Source: Hemileia vastatrix
Taxonomy: Eukaryota > Basidiomycota > Pucciniomycetes > Pucciniales > Zaghouaniaceae
Length of the DNA: 64,000 nt
Direction of reading: 5' to 3'
NCBI GenBank assembly: GCA_030280995.1
Contig: JASXTE010000002.1
Coordinates: 11,298,683 to 11,362,682 of the forward strand
The notes under the pieces are model-generated. The model did not search any database and was not told where the DNA came from. It saw only the letters and a list, made by a program, of their open reading frames with translations. How positions within the stretch are numbered: the first letter of the stretch is position 1; every line of letters starts with the position of its first letter. The translations under genes were made by a program, and so were the position numbers. Below, in pieces: positions 22,801-33,274 of this stretch.

Positions 22801-23880
22801 TGTAGACAATCCTATAGTACTAGATATAGGCCTTAACCAAGGGAGTTGGAGTAAAACTGGAGAGAAAAACCCTGTCCCTTTGAGAAATACTAGGTGAGAT
22901 TTATTTGCTACAGAAAATTAGAGACTGCTACTATACCCCTTACAGCACACTTCTTGACTGTTTAACAAGTAAAGACAGTAGCCAATAGCAGACCACTGAG
23001 AACCAAAGAACCAGAAACCAGAAAAGCAGAAAGATCCACACCAGAAAAACAAAACACTGTGCACTTGTTGCACAGAAAACAGCAATAATACTTGATGCAG
23101 GTTGCAAAGCTACACCAGAGAAATCAGTTGCCAAAGTTGAGTTAAATGAAGAACTAACCTTGCAACAAAAACAGCCAATAGTGGCCAAAAAACAGTGAAA
23201 ACTGAGTGAAAAACAATGATATAATTACCAGATGATTGTCTGATAATTAATATTTCCCCAAACTGTCTTATTCAGTATGTACAAACAGACCACCATCTAA
23301 AAAATCCATGCAAAAAAACAAATTTGGAGCTTTTGACAGCCAAATTGAATTAAAACCCTCTAGAAACGCTTCCCAGCCTTCTATGACTGACACGGGTGGC
23401 CTGCCTAGAAGCAGCCAGACCTCCCTGAAGCCAGAAAACCATCAAAAACCTCCAATAAAGCCCAAAATAATTAGAAAGATCCACCACGACTGCTAAAACC
23501 CTTAAAACACAAAATTAAGTTGTGACAACATTGTGACATAAATGATAGAGCCAAATTAGCTCTACTTAATGGTACTAAGAACTTAACCCTAAGACTTAAG
23601 GTTAGCCCGTAAAACACAAAAAATAAAATTAAACAGCTATCTTTTATAAATGAAAAATGAGGAAATGACCCCTTAAAACTTAGAATATAAAAAATGTCAA
23701 CAAGACATAAATTATAGAGAAAAACTGGAGATATCCAATGACAGTAACCACATACCCGTAGTTTCAATATTCACTCAATAAAACCAAAATAACATGTAAT
23801 TATTTGACCATTGTCAATTAAGACATACAAAAACAGTGCCAAACAAACCAACAAAGGCCTCTGCCAATGTTGGAAGACCA
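22801..23880 (-). repeat. 3' LTR of family-D element
   Basis: About 1080 bp, with TGTAGACAATCC at the left end and TTGGAAGACCA at the right. It is homologous to 43853-44894 and to the solo copy 62453-63537. On the minus strand the sequence beside it (TTGGAGGGAGGATT) is a good polypurine tract, which makes this the 3' LTR. Confidence 0.85.
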
Positions 23881-23900
23881 AATCCTCCCTCCAATTGAGA
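23881..23900 (-). other. Polypurine tract of family D
   Basis: The minus strand reads GGAGGGAGGATT immediately before the 3' LTR, the usual position of the plus-strand primer. Confidence 0.6.
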
Positions 23901-23963
23901 ATTTCCATATTCTCCTTCCTCAGAACCACAATTTTCAGCTTTCTTTCAAAATCTTCCTCTGAC

Positions 23964-24443
23964 ATGGGCCCTTGCCAATACTGCATTGAAAACAATCTAA
24001 TCTGCACCATCACACTACCAGATCATCCATACAGAACCTCCTGTGATGTCTTCCAATCAAGAAAGAAGACTTGCTTCAGACCTGGTCCATTATCATCTTC
24101 AACAGCTTCACCTCCACCACAACCTGGTCCATCTTCCACCAGTACCAAAAGATCCAGGGGCCATCCATCCTGATACCCAGACTGGTCAACAAACTACACC
24201 CTTCAAAGAAGAGAGCCAACACAACTACAACACCCACTTCCACCATAATTGGTCCATCTGATGGTAAAAAACATTTATTTCTTCCTTCTACATTTTAAAA
24301 ATGATGACTTCTCAGTTCCTCCAACTTCTGACAGTGATGATGACAATGTAGGATCCATTGAACCACCAACACCTAACCACTTGCCCACCATTAAGTGGCC
24401 AAATTCAAACAACACTCCTCTGAAAAAAAACACCTTCTACTAA
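23964..24443 (+). pseudogene. Antisense accessory gene 2 of D, Zn2Cys6-like cluster
   Basis: It runs opposite to the D transcript and starts only 84 bp inside the 3' LTR. ATG 23964 opens MGPCQYCIENNLIC, and the Cys spacing is C-x2-C-x6-C-x12-C-x2-[F]-x6-C. That is the Zn2Cys6 binuclear-cluster pattern with the fifth Cys changed to Phe. A Ser/Pro-rich tail and a basic TKRSRG stretch follow, then TGA at 24171. A shifted frame (24249-24443) continues with an acidic block, DSDDDNVGS, and Pro-rich sequence. Zn2Cys6 domains bind DNA in fungal regulators; here only the cluster is recognisable. The gene has at least one frameshift. Its counterpart in E starts 110 bp inside that element's 3' LTR. Confidence 0.5.
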
Positions 24444-24659
24444 ACTACTTCCAATCCACTTCTGCTAGAAATCCACAGGACCTTTAGAAAAGGAAAAACC
24501 CCATCCACCAGTTCAAGACTAATTCTGAACATTTTGTTTCATCTCTTGATTCTCTCCTGCCACTTGAATCTTGATTGAACTTTTTGACTTAGAAATGAAA
24601 TTCTCAACCACTCTCCAGACTTCCTGAATGTAGCCAATCATAAGAAATTCATCAGTTTA

Positions 24660-25082
24660 CAATCTTGGGGGACTCATTGTCAGTTAAAAGTCTTGGGGGA
24701 CTAACAGCCCTCATTTTATAGTCTTGGGGGACTCAAAACCCTCATTTTATAGTCTTGGGGGACTCAAAACCTAAATCATAAAAAAAAACCAGAGATCAAA
24801 CCATTAAAGACCAAATAAATAAACTAAAATTCTGGGGTAACTGTTCTACAGAGCAGCCAGCTCATCAGTTACCCCCAAACTTGCCTTAACTAAATTCATA
24901 GACTCCCCCTTTGGATGCCCTCTGCCAGAATCACACCAACATCACATTATAAGTTTATTGTCCTGAAGGACTCAAACATCAACCATCCTCAGTGTATAGT
25001 CTTGGGGGACTATACCATTTTTCAGTTTAAAGTCTTGATGGACTGACCCCAGTGTTCAGTTTAAAGTCTTTACAGACTTTAC
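24660..25082. repeat. Array of AGTC-(N)-GACT mini-hairpins in the D 3' region
   Basis: The motif AGTCTTGGGGGACT and close variants occur about eight times, near 24662, 24689, 24721, 24751, 24963, 24999, 25031 and 25065. The same motif recurs as CAGTTTAAAGTCATAGNGGACT near 37725 and 38003. Each unit can fold into a short stem with a G-rich or A-rich loop. Confidence 0.65.
24836..24873. repeat. Conserved hairpin GGTAACTG...CAGTTACC (copy 1)
   Basis: Eight-bp perfect inverted arms around a conserved 22-nt loop (TTCTACAGAGCAGCCAGCTC core). The same hairpin appears at 37820-37857 and, with one changed arm base, at about 38095-38132. Confidence 0.65.
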
Positions 25083-25231
25083 ACACTTTTCATAAAAGGA
25101 CAGAGCCAGTTCCATGCACAATACTCCGCAACTGCCCTACTGAACTTCCACTTTCTCTTCATCATCTACCCATCACTGATAAAAAATATTCTTTTATCTC
25201 CTTTATCTTCATTGTTGTCTCATCACAGATC

Positions 25232-26760
25232 ATGGCAAGATCTCCTGCTTTTGACCCAGATCATCCTTGCTTCACTGCTCCAAAGGACTATGCTTGCAAA
25301 AAGTGTATCCACATGTGCAGACCTTGCACTTTCACTCTTTTAACATCTGAAGCCAGAATCTACAACAGGGCCTGTGATTCTTGCAACTTCAAAAAGAAAA
25401 AGTGTGACAGAGAACCCAATTATCCTATACCACAACCTTCACCTTCACACAAATACCTCTCTATATCTCCTACCAGGTCCCCAGAACTTGGTCCTGCTTC
25501 CTCTTCTTTATCTTCAACTCCATCCAGAAGATCACACCGCTCCATCCCTAAAACACTCTCCAAAAGAACTGCCTTATCCTCTCAAGAAACAGCCTTTATC
25601 TCAGAAAATTCAGCTAAAACAGCTTCTAAATCAGCTCCCAGGCTGCTAGACTGCGTCCAGGCGTCCTTCCCTCCTTTCTAGGAAGCAAAAATCAGGCTCA
25701 AAACCTTCAAAATCAGCTTTAAAACAGCCAAATTCTGCCTGCAAACACCAATAACACCATACATCAACCTCCTAGTACTCCCAGAGCAGTGCGCACAACA
25801 ATTTCTTCATCAAAAAATGCCAAAAATTCCAAAAATTCCAGATTTAGACCTTCCAGAGGACCTCAAGAAGACACCAGAGCACCAAACACTGCTCCCAGAC
25901 ATAAATCTCCCTCTCAAACAAGAAGAATTAACTACACCTCTCCTCTGCCAGCCAATTACTCATCTAAAAGTTCCATTTATTCCAGATCTTCATCTAGAAG
26001 TTCCCAATCAGATTCCAGGTCACCTTCTCCAGGTCCATCCTACAACCAACCTGGTACTCCACCACCAGTATCCGACCAAATTGAGACAAGCAACAATATC
26101 AACAACAACAACAACAGCCCTGCTTCTCCAACCAGGCCACAAGAGCATCCTTCTTCTAGTTCATATTCTCAAAACCATTTATAAGATGACCATGAAAGTC
26201 CATACCTCCATCTGGTTGATCCTCCTACTATATCCATTCAAAATCCTTCAACTGTCCAGATTCCAGCTGTTTACAAATGTGATGAGCTTCCAATCTGTAA
26301 GTCCCAAATTAATAAATCTAATTTCTTCAACAGATAAAAATTACTGATCCAATTCTTTTGTTTAGTTGGAACCCCACCTCCTGAAACTGCTATTGGGATT
26401 GGCCAACCTCTAGAAACCAAATTAACACTGTATTATGCCAATATGAAACAACACCTAAGTATCATGTGTTCAAAAATGCATATAGCCTTTGCTCTTCATG
26501 GTCCATTGAATGAATTTGTGAAGAATCTGAGGAAACAACTTCTTGATGACCACTAGAAGATGTCTAGAATAATTAAGCACACATTTGAACACTCCATCCC
26601 AGCCTCTTCTACTTCTACCCAAAAATTACCTTCCAATCCATATAATCTTTCCAGTTGCCTACACCACAAAGAACACAGTTCTTACTCCAATCCTAACAAA
26701 AAGCAAAAACGCCAACATAATCAGGACCAACAGCCGGAGGCTTCTTCTTCCCAAAAATAA
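25232..26760 (+). pseudogene. Antisense accessory gene 1 of D, Zn2Cys6-like cluster with Ser/Pro tail
   Basis: ATG 25232 opens MARSPAFDPDHPCF, followed by a cluster with spacing C-x2-C-x6-C-x15-C-x2-C-x6-C (ACKKC ... ACDSCNFKKKKC), close to Zn2Cys6. A long Ser/Pro/Arg-rich region follows (to about 26184) in shifted frames, so at least two frameshifts exist. A 69-nt intron with GTAAGT, an ACTGAT branch site and TTTGTTTAG sits at 26297-26365. Splicing joins CDELPI to FGTPPPETAIGIGQP in frame. The C-terminal part is helical (MKQHLSIMCSKMHIAF) and the frame ends at 26760 after one TAG near 26554. A CATAAAAG element lies about 140 bp upstream of the ATG. It is opposite to D pol and resembles the E antisense gene in plan. 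Confidence 0.5.
26297..26365 (+). other. Predicted intron in D antisense gene 1 (69 nt)
   Basis: Donor GTAAGT, branch TTACTGATCC and acceptor CTTTTGTTTAG. Splicing bypasses an in-frame TAA and keeps the reading frame open. Confidence 0.6.
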
Positions 26761-26831
26761 ATAAAAAAAGAAATGAATAATTCACTAAATAGAGAGAACA
26801 ATAATAATTAGAAGATATATATAAAAATTTG

Positions 26832-28618
26832 TTTTATTTTTATTTTTATTTTTATTTTTATTTTTATTTTTATTTTTATTTTTATTTTTATTTTTATTTT
26901 TATTTTTATTTTTATTTTTATTTTTATTTTTATTTTTATTTTTATTTTTATTTTTATTTTTATTTTTATTTTTATTTTTATATTAATTTTTATTTTTATT
27001 TTTATTTTTATTTTTATTTTTATTTTTATTTTTATTTTTATTTTTATTTTTATTTTTGTCTTTATTTTTGTTTTTATTTTTGTTTTTATTTTTATTTTTA
27101 TTTTTATTTTTATTTTTATTTTTATTTTTATTTTTATTTTTATTTTTATTTTTATTTTTATTTTTATTTTTATTTTTATTTTTATTTTTATTTTTATTTT
27201 TATTTTTATTTTTATTTTTATTTTTATTTTTATTTTTATTTTTATTTTTATTTTTATTTTTATTTTTATTTTTATTTTTATTTTTATTTTTATTTTTGCC
27301 TTTATTTTTATTTTTATTTTTATTTTTATTTTTATTTTTATTTTTATTTTTATTTTTATTTTTATTTTTATTTTTATTTTTATTTTTATTTTTATTTTTA
27401 TTTTTATTTTTATTTTTATTTTTATTTTTATTTTTATTTTTATTTTTATTTTTATTTTTATTTTTATTTTTATTTTTATTTTTATTTTTATTTTTATTTT
27501 TATTTTTAATTTTAATTTTAATTTTAATTTTAATTTTAATTTTATTTTTATTTTTATTTTTATTTTTATTTTTATTTTTATTTTTATTTTTATTTTTATT
27601 TTTATTTTTATTTTTATTTTTATTTTTATTTTTATTTTTATTTTTATTTTTATTTTTATTTTTATTTTTATTTTTATTTTTATTTTTATTTTTATTTTTA
27701 TTTTTATTTTTATTTTTATTTTTATTTTTATTTTTATTTTTATTTTTATTTTTATTTTTATTTTTATTTTTATTTTTATTTTTATTTTTATTTTTATTTT
27801 TATTTTTATTGTTATTTATTTTTATTTTTATTTTTATTTTTATTTTTATTTTTATTTTTATTTTTATTTTTATTTTTATTTTTATTGTTATTTATTTTTA
27901 TTTTTATTTTAATTTTAATTTTAATTTTTATTTATTTTAATTTTAATTTTAATTTTAATTTTAATTTTAATTTTAATTTTAATTTTAATTTTAATTTTAA
28001 TTTTAATTTTAATTTTAATTTTAATTTTAATTTTAATTTTAATTTTTATTTTAATTTTAATTTTAATTTTAATTTTAATTTTAATTTTAATTTTAATTTT
28101 AATTTTAATTTTAATTTTAATTTTAATTTTAATTTTAATTTTAATTTTAATTTTAATTTTAATTTTAATTTTAATTTTAATTTTAATTTTAATTTTAATT
28201 TTAATTTTAATTTTAATTTTTATTTTTATTTTTATTTTTATTTTTATTTTTATTTTTATTTTTATTTTTATTTTTATTTTTATTTTTATTTTTATTTTTA
28301 TTTTTATTTTTATTTTTATTTTTATTTTTATTTTTATTTTTATTTTTATTTTTATTTTTATTTTTATTTTTATTTTTATTTTTATTTTTATTTTTATTTT
28401 TATTTTTATTTTTATTTTTATTTTTATTTTTATTTTTATTTTTATTTTTATTTTTATTTTTATTTTTATTTATATTTATATTTATATTTATATTTATATA
28501 TTTATATTTATATTTATATTTATATTTATATTTATATTTATATTCATATTTATATTTATATTTATATTTATATTTATTTTTAATTTTAATTATTTTATTT
28601 TATTTTTATTTTTTATTA
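26832..28618. repeat. Hexanucleotide satellite, about 1.8 kb, in variant blocks
   Basis: Nearly uninterrupted hexamer repeats: (TTTTTA)n from 26832, (TTTTAA)n at about 27508-27541, (TTTTTA)n to about 27908, (TTTTAA)n to about 28218, (TTTTTA)n to about 28470, then (TTTATA)n to about 28576 and a degraded edge. Long open frames of alternating Phe-Tyr, Phe-Leu or Phe-Asn are an artefact of the 6-bp period. Confidence 0.97.
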
Positions 28619-29056
28619 TTACTACTTAAAACTACTATTTGAAAAGAATTAAACAAAAAAATTGTATCCCAAAAGTATAAGAGCTGAGAAAGTAAAATGA
28701 ACTTAATAATAACAAGATGAAATAAATAATAATTACAAATGGTATCCCCCAGCCAATTGATGAGCTGATCCCCTGATACCTCACTCACATCCAATTGCAC
28801 CTTGATGTGGATACACCTTTAAATAAATTTTAAATGATTTGAAATAGAAATAAATTAAGAATAATAATATAAATATAAAACAAAATAATTAGAAATTAAA
28901 GTAAATAATAAAAATGAAATAAAGATAAAAAAAGAAAATAGCATTGCCCAGCCAATCAATGAGTCTTTCCCCACCAATGCTTGCCCACATCCAGGTGACC
29001 CTGATGCGGTGACACCATATAATATTGATTTTTATGTGATTTTTCCACCTCTTTAT
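28619..29056. repeat. Noncoding D 3' region with two diverged tandem units
   Basis: Two related blocks of about 75 bp at about 28745-28820 and 28945-29015 share CCCAGCCAAT..ATGAG and CACATCCA..TG..CCTGATG. No coding capacity is seen. Element E inserted at the right end. Confidence 0.5.
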
Positions 29057-29829
29057 TGTCACGCGCCACGTGACACTCGAAGCAAAATTAACTCAATAAA
29101 TCAATAATATCGAGTCCTAAATCTATACTCAAAGCGCAGAAATCAATTCTCCATAGCAACTGCGATTTTCCTTTGTGTACTTACTATTTAACTGCGCTAG
29201 CCTAAACTCTAAATCTAAATTAGTCAATCTCCCAATAGGGTACCTTAGTCCTTTTCAATAAGCGACGCACAGCGCTAGGATCAACGAAATAGTATAGTAG
29301 TAGTTTTTTCATTAAAGTTTTGTTAATTAATTAAAAGGGGTAAATTGAGCATGGATGGATATTTAGTGGAGAGGGTCTAAGTGTATGTTAGTAATGGTCA
29401 ATGGAATGGGAATGCTGCGATGGAAGGGAGGTCAATGCAAGGAGGAACAAAGGATATAAAAGGAGTTGGGTATTTGGTTCGATATTCCTTAGAATTAAAT
29501 TATAATATCGTATTTACATTAATAGTGGTAAATCATTAAAAGTTAAATCATTGTTATTGTATCTTTCTTTTACCTTCTCAATATTCATTTCTAAATCCTA
29601 AATCTTTGATTATTGAGTTTCCAACCCTTCGTGAGATTTTAAGAATTATTATTACCTTGGAACTAGTTTATAATTCTTCTCAATCGAACCTCGAACCTAT
29701 AGCTATTACTTCGAGTGACCTTCAAATCATTTCCTCGAATCATTCCTCTGTGCTTTGAAGAAGTTTCTAAAATCCCTCATCTCACTTACAGGAACATCCT
29801 CGACCTTGTGCGTAGGTCGTCCGGTGAAA
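29057..29829 (+). repeat. 5' LTR of element E
   Basis: Homologous to 36714-37489 throughout. Its terminal CA has changed to AA (GTGAAA against GTGACA). TATAAAAGGAG at about 29456 is a likely TATA box. Confidence 0.93.
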
Positions 29830-29900
29830 GTATAATTTAATTCTCCGTAGTTCTCATTCTTTGCACTACTACGTCTTTTTAGGTGCTTCTAAAATTTTAA
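29830..29900 (+). other. Short leader of element E
   Basis: Seventy-one bp between LTR and gag ATG. No TGG-initiated primer-binding site is seen beside the LTR, so self-priming, as known for Tf1-type elements, is possible. A TTTTTAG just before the ATG could be a 5' UTR intron acceptor. Confidence 0.4.
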
Positions 29901-31088
29901 ATGGCACCTGTTCAACGCACTCCTCCTACGGGCGCTACTACTAGAGCTCGCGCTAGAGGCAGGCCAACAGCCACAAGGTCTGTTTCTCGCACTCACTCTT
30001 TGGAACCACTCAACCTTAGGGAACGGCAACATTCAGTTCAATCTGTAGAAGACATTCCACAAGATTTTGAGGATTCTAGTGATGAAGAAGAAGGAGAGGA
30101 TACAATGCATGAGGCACCATCCGCCCCTGCCAATCACCCTTCTGGCCAATCCTCAGAACCGGGACCATCTAACTCTCTGGAAGATTTCATGAGACTTTTT
30201 ATGAAAACCCTTTCAAATCCAACTTCTTCAGAGGGATCTAAGTTCAAAACTCCTTCTATGAAATCTCCTGACAAATTCGACGGAGATCACCCCGACAGAT
30301 TGCGACCCTTCTTGCAAACCTGCAAGCTACTGTTCCATAATGACCCTCGAACCTTTAACAGTGACCAATCAAAGGTTTTTTACGCTTCTTCATTCCTAGC
30401 CGGGAAAGCAGCAAGATGGTTCGAACCTTATCTACTCATGCTTTCTTTGACAGAAACCCACTTACTTATCAATAATTGGGAAAAGTTCGAAGACAAACTT
30501 TTTACGTTGTTTGGGGACCCTAATGAAACGGACAACGCAGAAATTGAACTTGATTTTCTTCGCATGAGTGATAATGGTGAAGCCTCTGAATATATCTCGA
30601 ACTTCAGACAACTTCAAACTCGAGTATGTTGGAATGATGCTGCCCTTAAGTATCATTTCAAGAAAGGACTTCCTTCGAGGATTCTGGATCAATTAAATCT
30701 TCACAGTCAGAAGATGACCACTTTAACGGATTTAATGGATCAAACCCTCGAACTTGACGGCGTTTATCAAGGACGACTTCAACATCGTCGATATGCCAAC
30801 AAATCTCAAGGCCTAAATTTTAAATCGGGACCTTCTTCACACCCACGACCAAATCAATCCTCCTCAACTCAATCCAAACCCAATAAGGGAAAGGATAAAC
30901 CTCGACCAAAAGGCTCGACCCCAGGCAATATCAGCAAAGTACTGGATCCTAAAGGGGAACTTAAAGAAGCTGAGAGGAAGAGAAGAGCAGATAATGGGTT
31001 ATGTATGTATTGTGGGGGTAAGAACAAGTTGGAAGACTGTGTAAAGTTGAAGGAAAGAGAAGGTACTAGTTCAAAGTCAAAAAACTAG
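29901..31088 (+). CDS. Element E Gag (395 aa)
   Basis: Gag forms the intracellular particle and binds the RNA. It has an Arg-rich N-terminus, an acidic Ser/Glu stretch (residues about 55-75), a capsid region beginning KSPDKFDGDHPDRLRPF (about 120-290) with AARWFEPYL, a Ser/Lys-rich linker, and a C-terminal CMYCGGKNKLEDC. The last has three of the four zinc-knuckle ligands: the His is not at its usual place. The frame is intact from ATG to TAG. The last codons before the stop form a -1 slippery heptamer feeding into pol, so this is a gag stop that is meant to be bypassed at low frequency. Confidence 0.92.
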   Translation: MAPVQRTPPTGATTRARARGRPTATRSVSRTHSLEPLNLRERQHSVQSVEDIPQDFEDSSDEEEGEDTMHEAPSAPANHPSGQSSEPGPSNSLEDFMRLFMKTLSNPTSSEGSKFKTPSMKSPDKFDGDHPDRLRPFLQTCKLLFHNDPRTFNSDQSKVFYASSFLAGKAARWFEPYLLMLSLTETHLLINNWEKFEDKLFTLFGDPNETDNAEIELDFLRMSDNGEASEYISNFRQLQTRVCWNDAALKYHFKKGLPSRILDQLNLHSQKMTTLTDLMDQTLELDGVYQGRLQHRRYANKSQGLNFKSGPSSHPRPNQSSSTQSKPNKGKDKPRPKGSTPGNISKVLDPKGELKEAERKRRADNGLCMYCGGKNKLEDCVKLKEREGTSSKSKN

Positions 31089-31122
31089 TAGATAGTTTAC
31101 TTGTGTGCAAAGCAAACTATCT
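31079..31122 (+). promoter_or_regulatory. Programmed -1 ribosomal frameshift signal between gag and pol of E
   Basis: The heptamer A AAA AAC (31079-31085) is in gag phase and abuts the gag TAG. Four bases later a 9-bp perfect stem AGATAGTTT/AAACTATCT (31090-31098 with 31114-31122) closes a 15-nt loop. The pol frame is -1 to gag, is open through this site, and has no ATG near its start. This matches the classic retroviral slippery site plus downstream structure. Confidence 0.8.
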
Positions 31123-33265
31123 TATCTCTCCCAGTGCACAGAACTTCCATGTCTTAAGGACTGGAGTTGCCTTAAACCGCTTGAGATTCATTCTTTTTAA
31201 GGAGGATATCCCCTTCAGTTGTCTTATAGACTCTGGAGCTTCAATTTCTTTTGTTAGTTTATCTTTTGCCGAGAAGCTTCAACTAACATTTACAGATATC
31301 GATCGAACTCCCATCTATTTGGTCGAATCAGAGGAACCCAAATATTGGGTAAGTAAGAAAGTTTTATGGGTTTTCAACTTTCCGAATTTTCCCCCCTTCG
31401 AGTGGGAATTATCAGTCTTGGAGGCCCCAAGGATGGACGATACCATTCTTGGCCATGACTTTTTAACGCATTGGAATCCCGAAATTGATTGGACTAGGGG
31501 ATTGATCACCCCGCACTCTAAGTATATTTCTGATTCTTCAATGCAGGTCAATAGGGAGTTAAACAACCCGCCTGACAATGTCCTGCTAGAGGACAAGTCT
31601 CTGCCAGATGACTTGCAAGCATCTGTACCTTCTTTAAATGAGCAATTGGCTAACCCTTCTAGCTCGATGACTTCACTCAAAGAGGATTTAAATTGCCTCA
31701 AAGTAATCGAATTATGCTCTCTCAATACAGGTATCACCTCGACAGATTCTTTCGAAGATGAAGAGGACGACCAAATAAATGTTGAAGCCATCAAATCAAC
31801 TCTACCGGAAATCTACCACGATTTCCTCGATGTTTTCTCAATCCGCAAGGCCGATAAGTTACCACCTCATCGACCCTACGACCATCAAATAGAGTTAATA
31901 GGCCCAGTACCTCCGGCAGGTCGTGTCTATTCTTTATCGAAGGACGAATCTCAAGTTCTTCGAGACTACATTGCAGAGAATTTAGCCAAAGGTTTCATCA
32001 GAGCCAGTAAATCTCCAACCAGCTCCCCAGTCCTCTTTGTAAAAAAGAAGGACGGTAGTCTTAGGTTGTGTGTTGACTATAGAAAGCTCAACACAGTCAC
32101 AAAGAAGAATGCATATCCTGTTCCTCCTATGTCATTACTTCTTACCCTTTTCAATGGTGCTAATTTCTTTTCTAAAATTGATCTTAGAGGCGCTTACAAT
32201 CTTATTCGCATTGCGGAAGGTCATGAACCACTGACTGCAATGCGCACTAGATTTGGTAGTTTTGAATATTTAGTTATGCCTTTTGGATTATGTAACGCAC
32301 CTTCAACTTTTCAAACTTTTGTTAATGATATCTTTCAAGATGTTGTTGAACAATTTGTAGTCGTCTATTTAGATGATATTTTAATATTCTCGAAAACACT
32401 GGATGAACATATTCATCATGTTCGACAGGTCCTAAATCGTCTTCGAGATCATGGTCTCTACGCCAAGCATAATAAATGCGAATTCCACCTCAAATCAATT
32501 GATTTTTTGGGTTTTATGTTGTCCACTGACGGTTTAGTCATGGATGACAAAAAAGTCCAGAAAATCCTGGAATGGCCTGAGCCCAAAAACATTAAATCAC
32601 TCCAAGGATTTTTGGGTTTTGCAAACTTCTATAGAAGATTTATTAAAGATTACTCTAAAACTATTTCCAATCTTACTTCTCTTCTTAGAAAAGATATTCC
32701 TTTTGTTTTTACTTCTACAGCACGAAAGGAATTCGAAGCACTAAAAACGGCGTTCACCACAGCCCCAATTCTTCGGCATTTTGATCCTTCGGCCTCGACA
32801 ATAGTTGAGACAGATGCGAGCGATTATGCTATTGCAGGGGTCATCTCCCAATTAAATCCTGAAACAAATTTGTTTCATCCTGTTGCTTTTGAGTCACGCA
32901 AACACATAGCCGCGGAATTAAATTATGAAATTCATGACAAAGAGCTTTTAGCTATTATCCATTGTCTTAAAAAATGGCGTTCTTTTCTTCTCAGCCTAAA
33001 TAGTCCTTTTCAAATCTTAACAGATCATAATGCTTTGAAATACTTCATGTCTTCTAAAGTGTTAACCAGGCGTCAAGCCAGGTGGGCTGAATTTTTGTCT
33101 GAATTTTCTTTCTCTATTTCCTATCGCCCAGGAAAAAACTGCATTGTCCCAGATATCTTGTCACGTCGGGACGACGTTTACCCACAGCGGGGGGACGCAT
33201 TTGCTGACAAGAACCCAGCAAATGTGCAATCAATCTTCAACGAATCAATGTTAACGACTCATTAA
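31103..33265 (+). CDS. Element E Pol, protease-RT-RNase H
   Basis: The reading is open upstream to the frameshift site, so the first residue is not a true initiator. Protease core CLIDSGASISFVS (near residue 42); RT from about 250, with the catalytic VVYLDDILIFSK near 435 and the preceding MPFGLCNAPSTF; RNase H with ETDASDYAIAGV near 573 and TDHNALKYF near 640; then YRPGKNCIVPDILSRR. All catalytic motifs are intact. The frame ends at TAA 33263-33265, and the same frame reopens three codons later into integrase. This single stop is therefore either a mutation or a leaky terminator. Confidence 0.93.
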   Translation: MCKANYLISPSAQNFHVLRTGVALNRLRFILFKEDIPFSCLIDSGASISFVSLSFAEKLQLTFTDIDRTPIYLVESEEPKYWVSKKVLWVFNFPNFPPFEWELSVLEAPRMDDTILGHDFLTHWNPEIDWTRGLITPHSKYISDSSMQVNRELNNPPDNVLLEDKSLPDDLQASVPSLNEQLANPSSSMTSLKEDLNCLKVIELCSLNTGITSTDSFEDEEDDQINVEAIKSTLPEIYHDFLDVFSIRKADKLPPHRPYDHQIELIGPVPPAGRVYSLSKDESQVLRDYIAENLAKGFIRASKSPTSSPVLFVKKKDGSLRLCVDYRKLNTVTKKNAYPVPPMSLLLTLFNGANFFSKIDLRGAYNLIRIAEGHEPLTAMRTRFGSFEYLVMPFGLCNAPSTFQTFVNDIFQDVVEQFVVVYLDDILIFSKTLDEHIHHVRQVLNRLRDHGLYAKHNKCEFHLKSIDFLGFMLSTDGLVMDDKKVQKILEWPEPKNIKSLQGFLGFANFYRRFIKDYSKTISNLTSLLRKDIPFVFTSTARKEFEALKTAFTTAPILRHFDPSASTIVETDASDYAIAGVISQLNPETNLFHPVAFESRKHIAAELNYEIHDKELLAIIHCLKKWRSFLLSLNSPFQILTDHNALKYFMSSKVLTRRQARWAEFLSEFSFSISYRPGKNCIVPDILSRRDDVYPQRGDAFADKNPANVQSIFNESMLTTH

Positions 33266-33274
33266 CTTAATTCA

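Noticed and set aside
26829..28583. Very long open frames of alternating Phe-Tyr, Phe-Leu, Phe-Asn and Ile-Tyr
   Set aside because: They are translations of a 6-bp repeat with no stop in some phases. There is no start context or domain.
31315..31794. Minus-strand open frame opposite E protease
   Set aside because: It is a shadow of the intact pol frame. It lacks the cysteine cluster and splice signals that mark the real antisense gene at 35685-36604.
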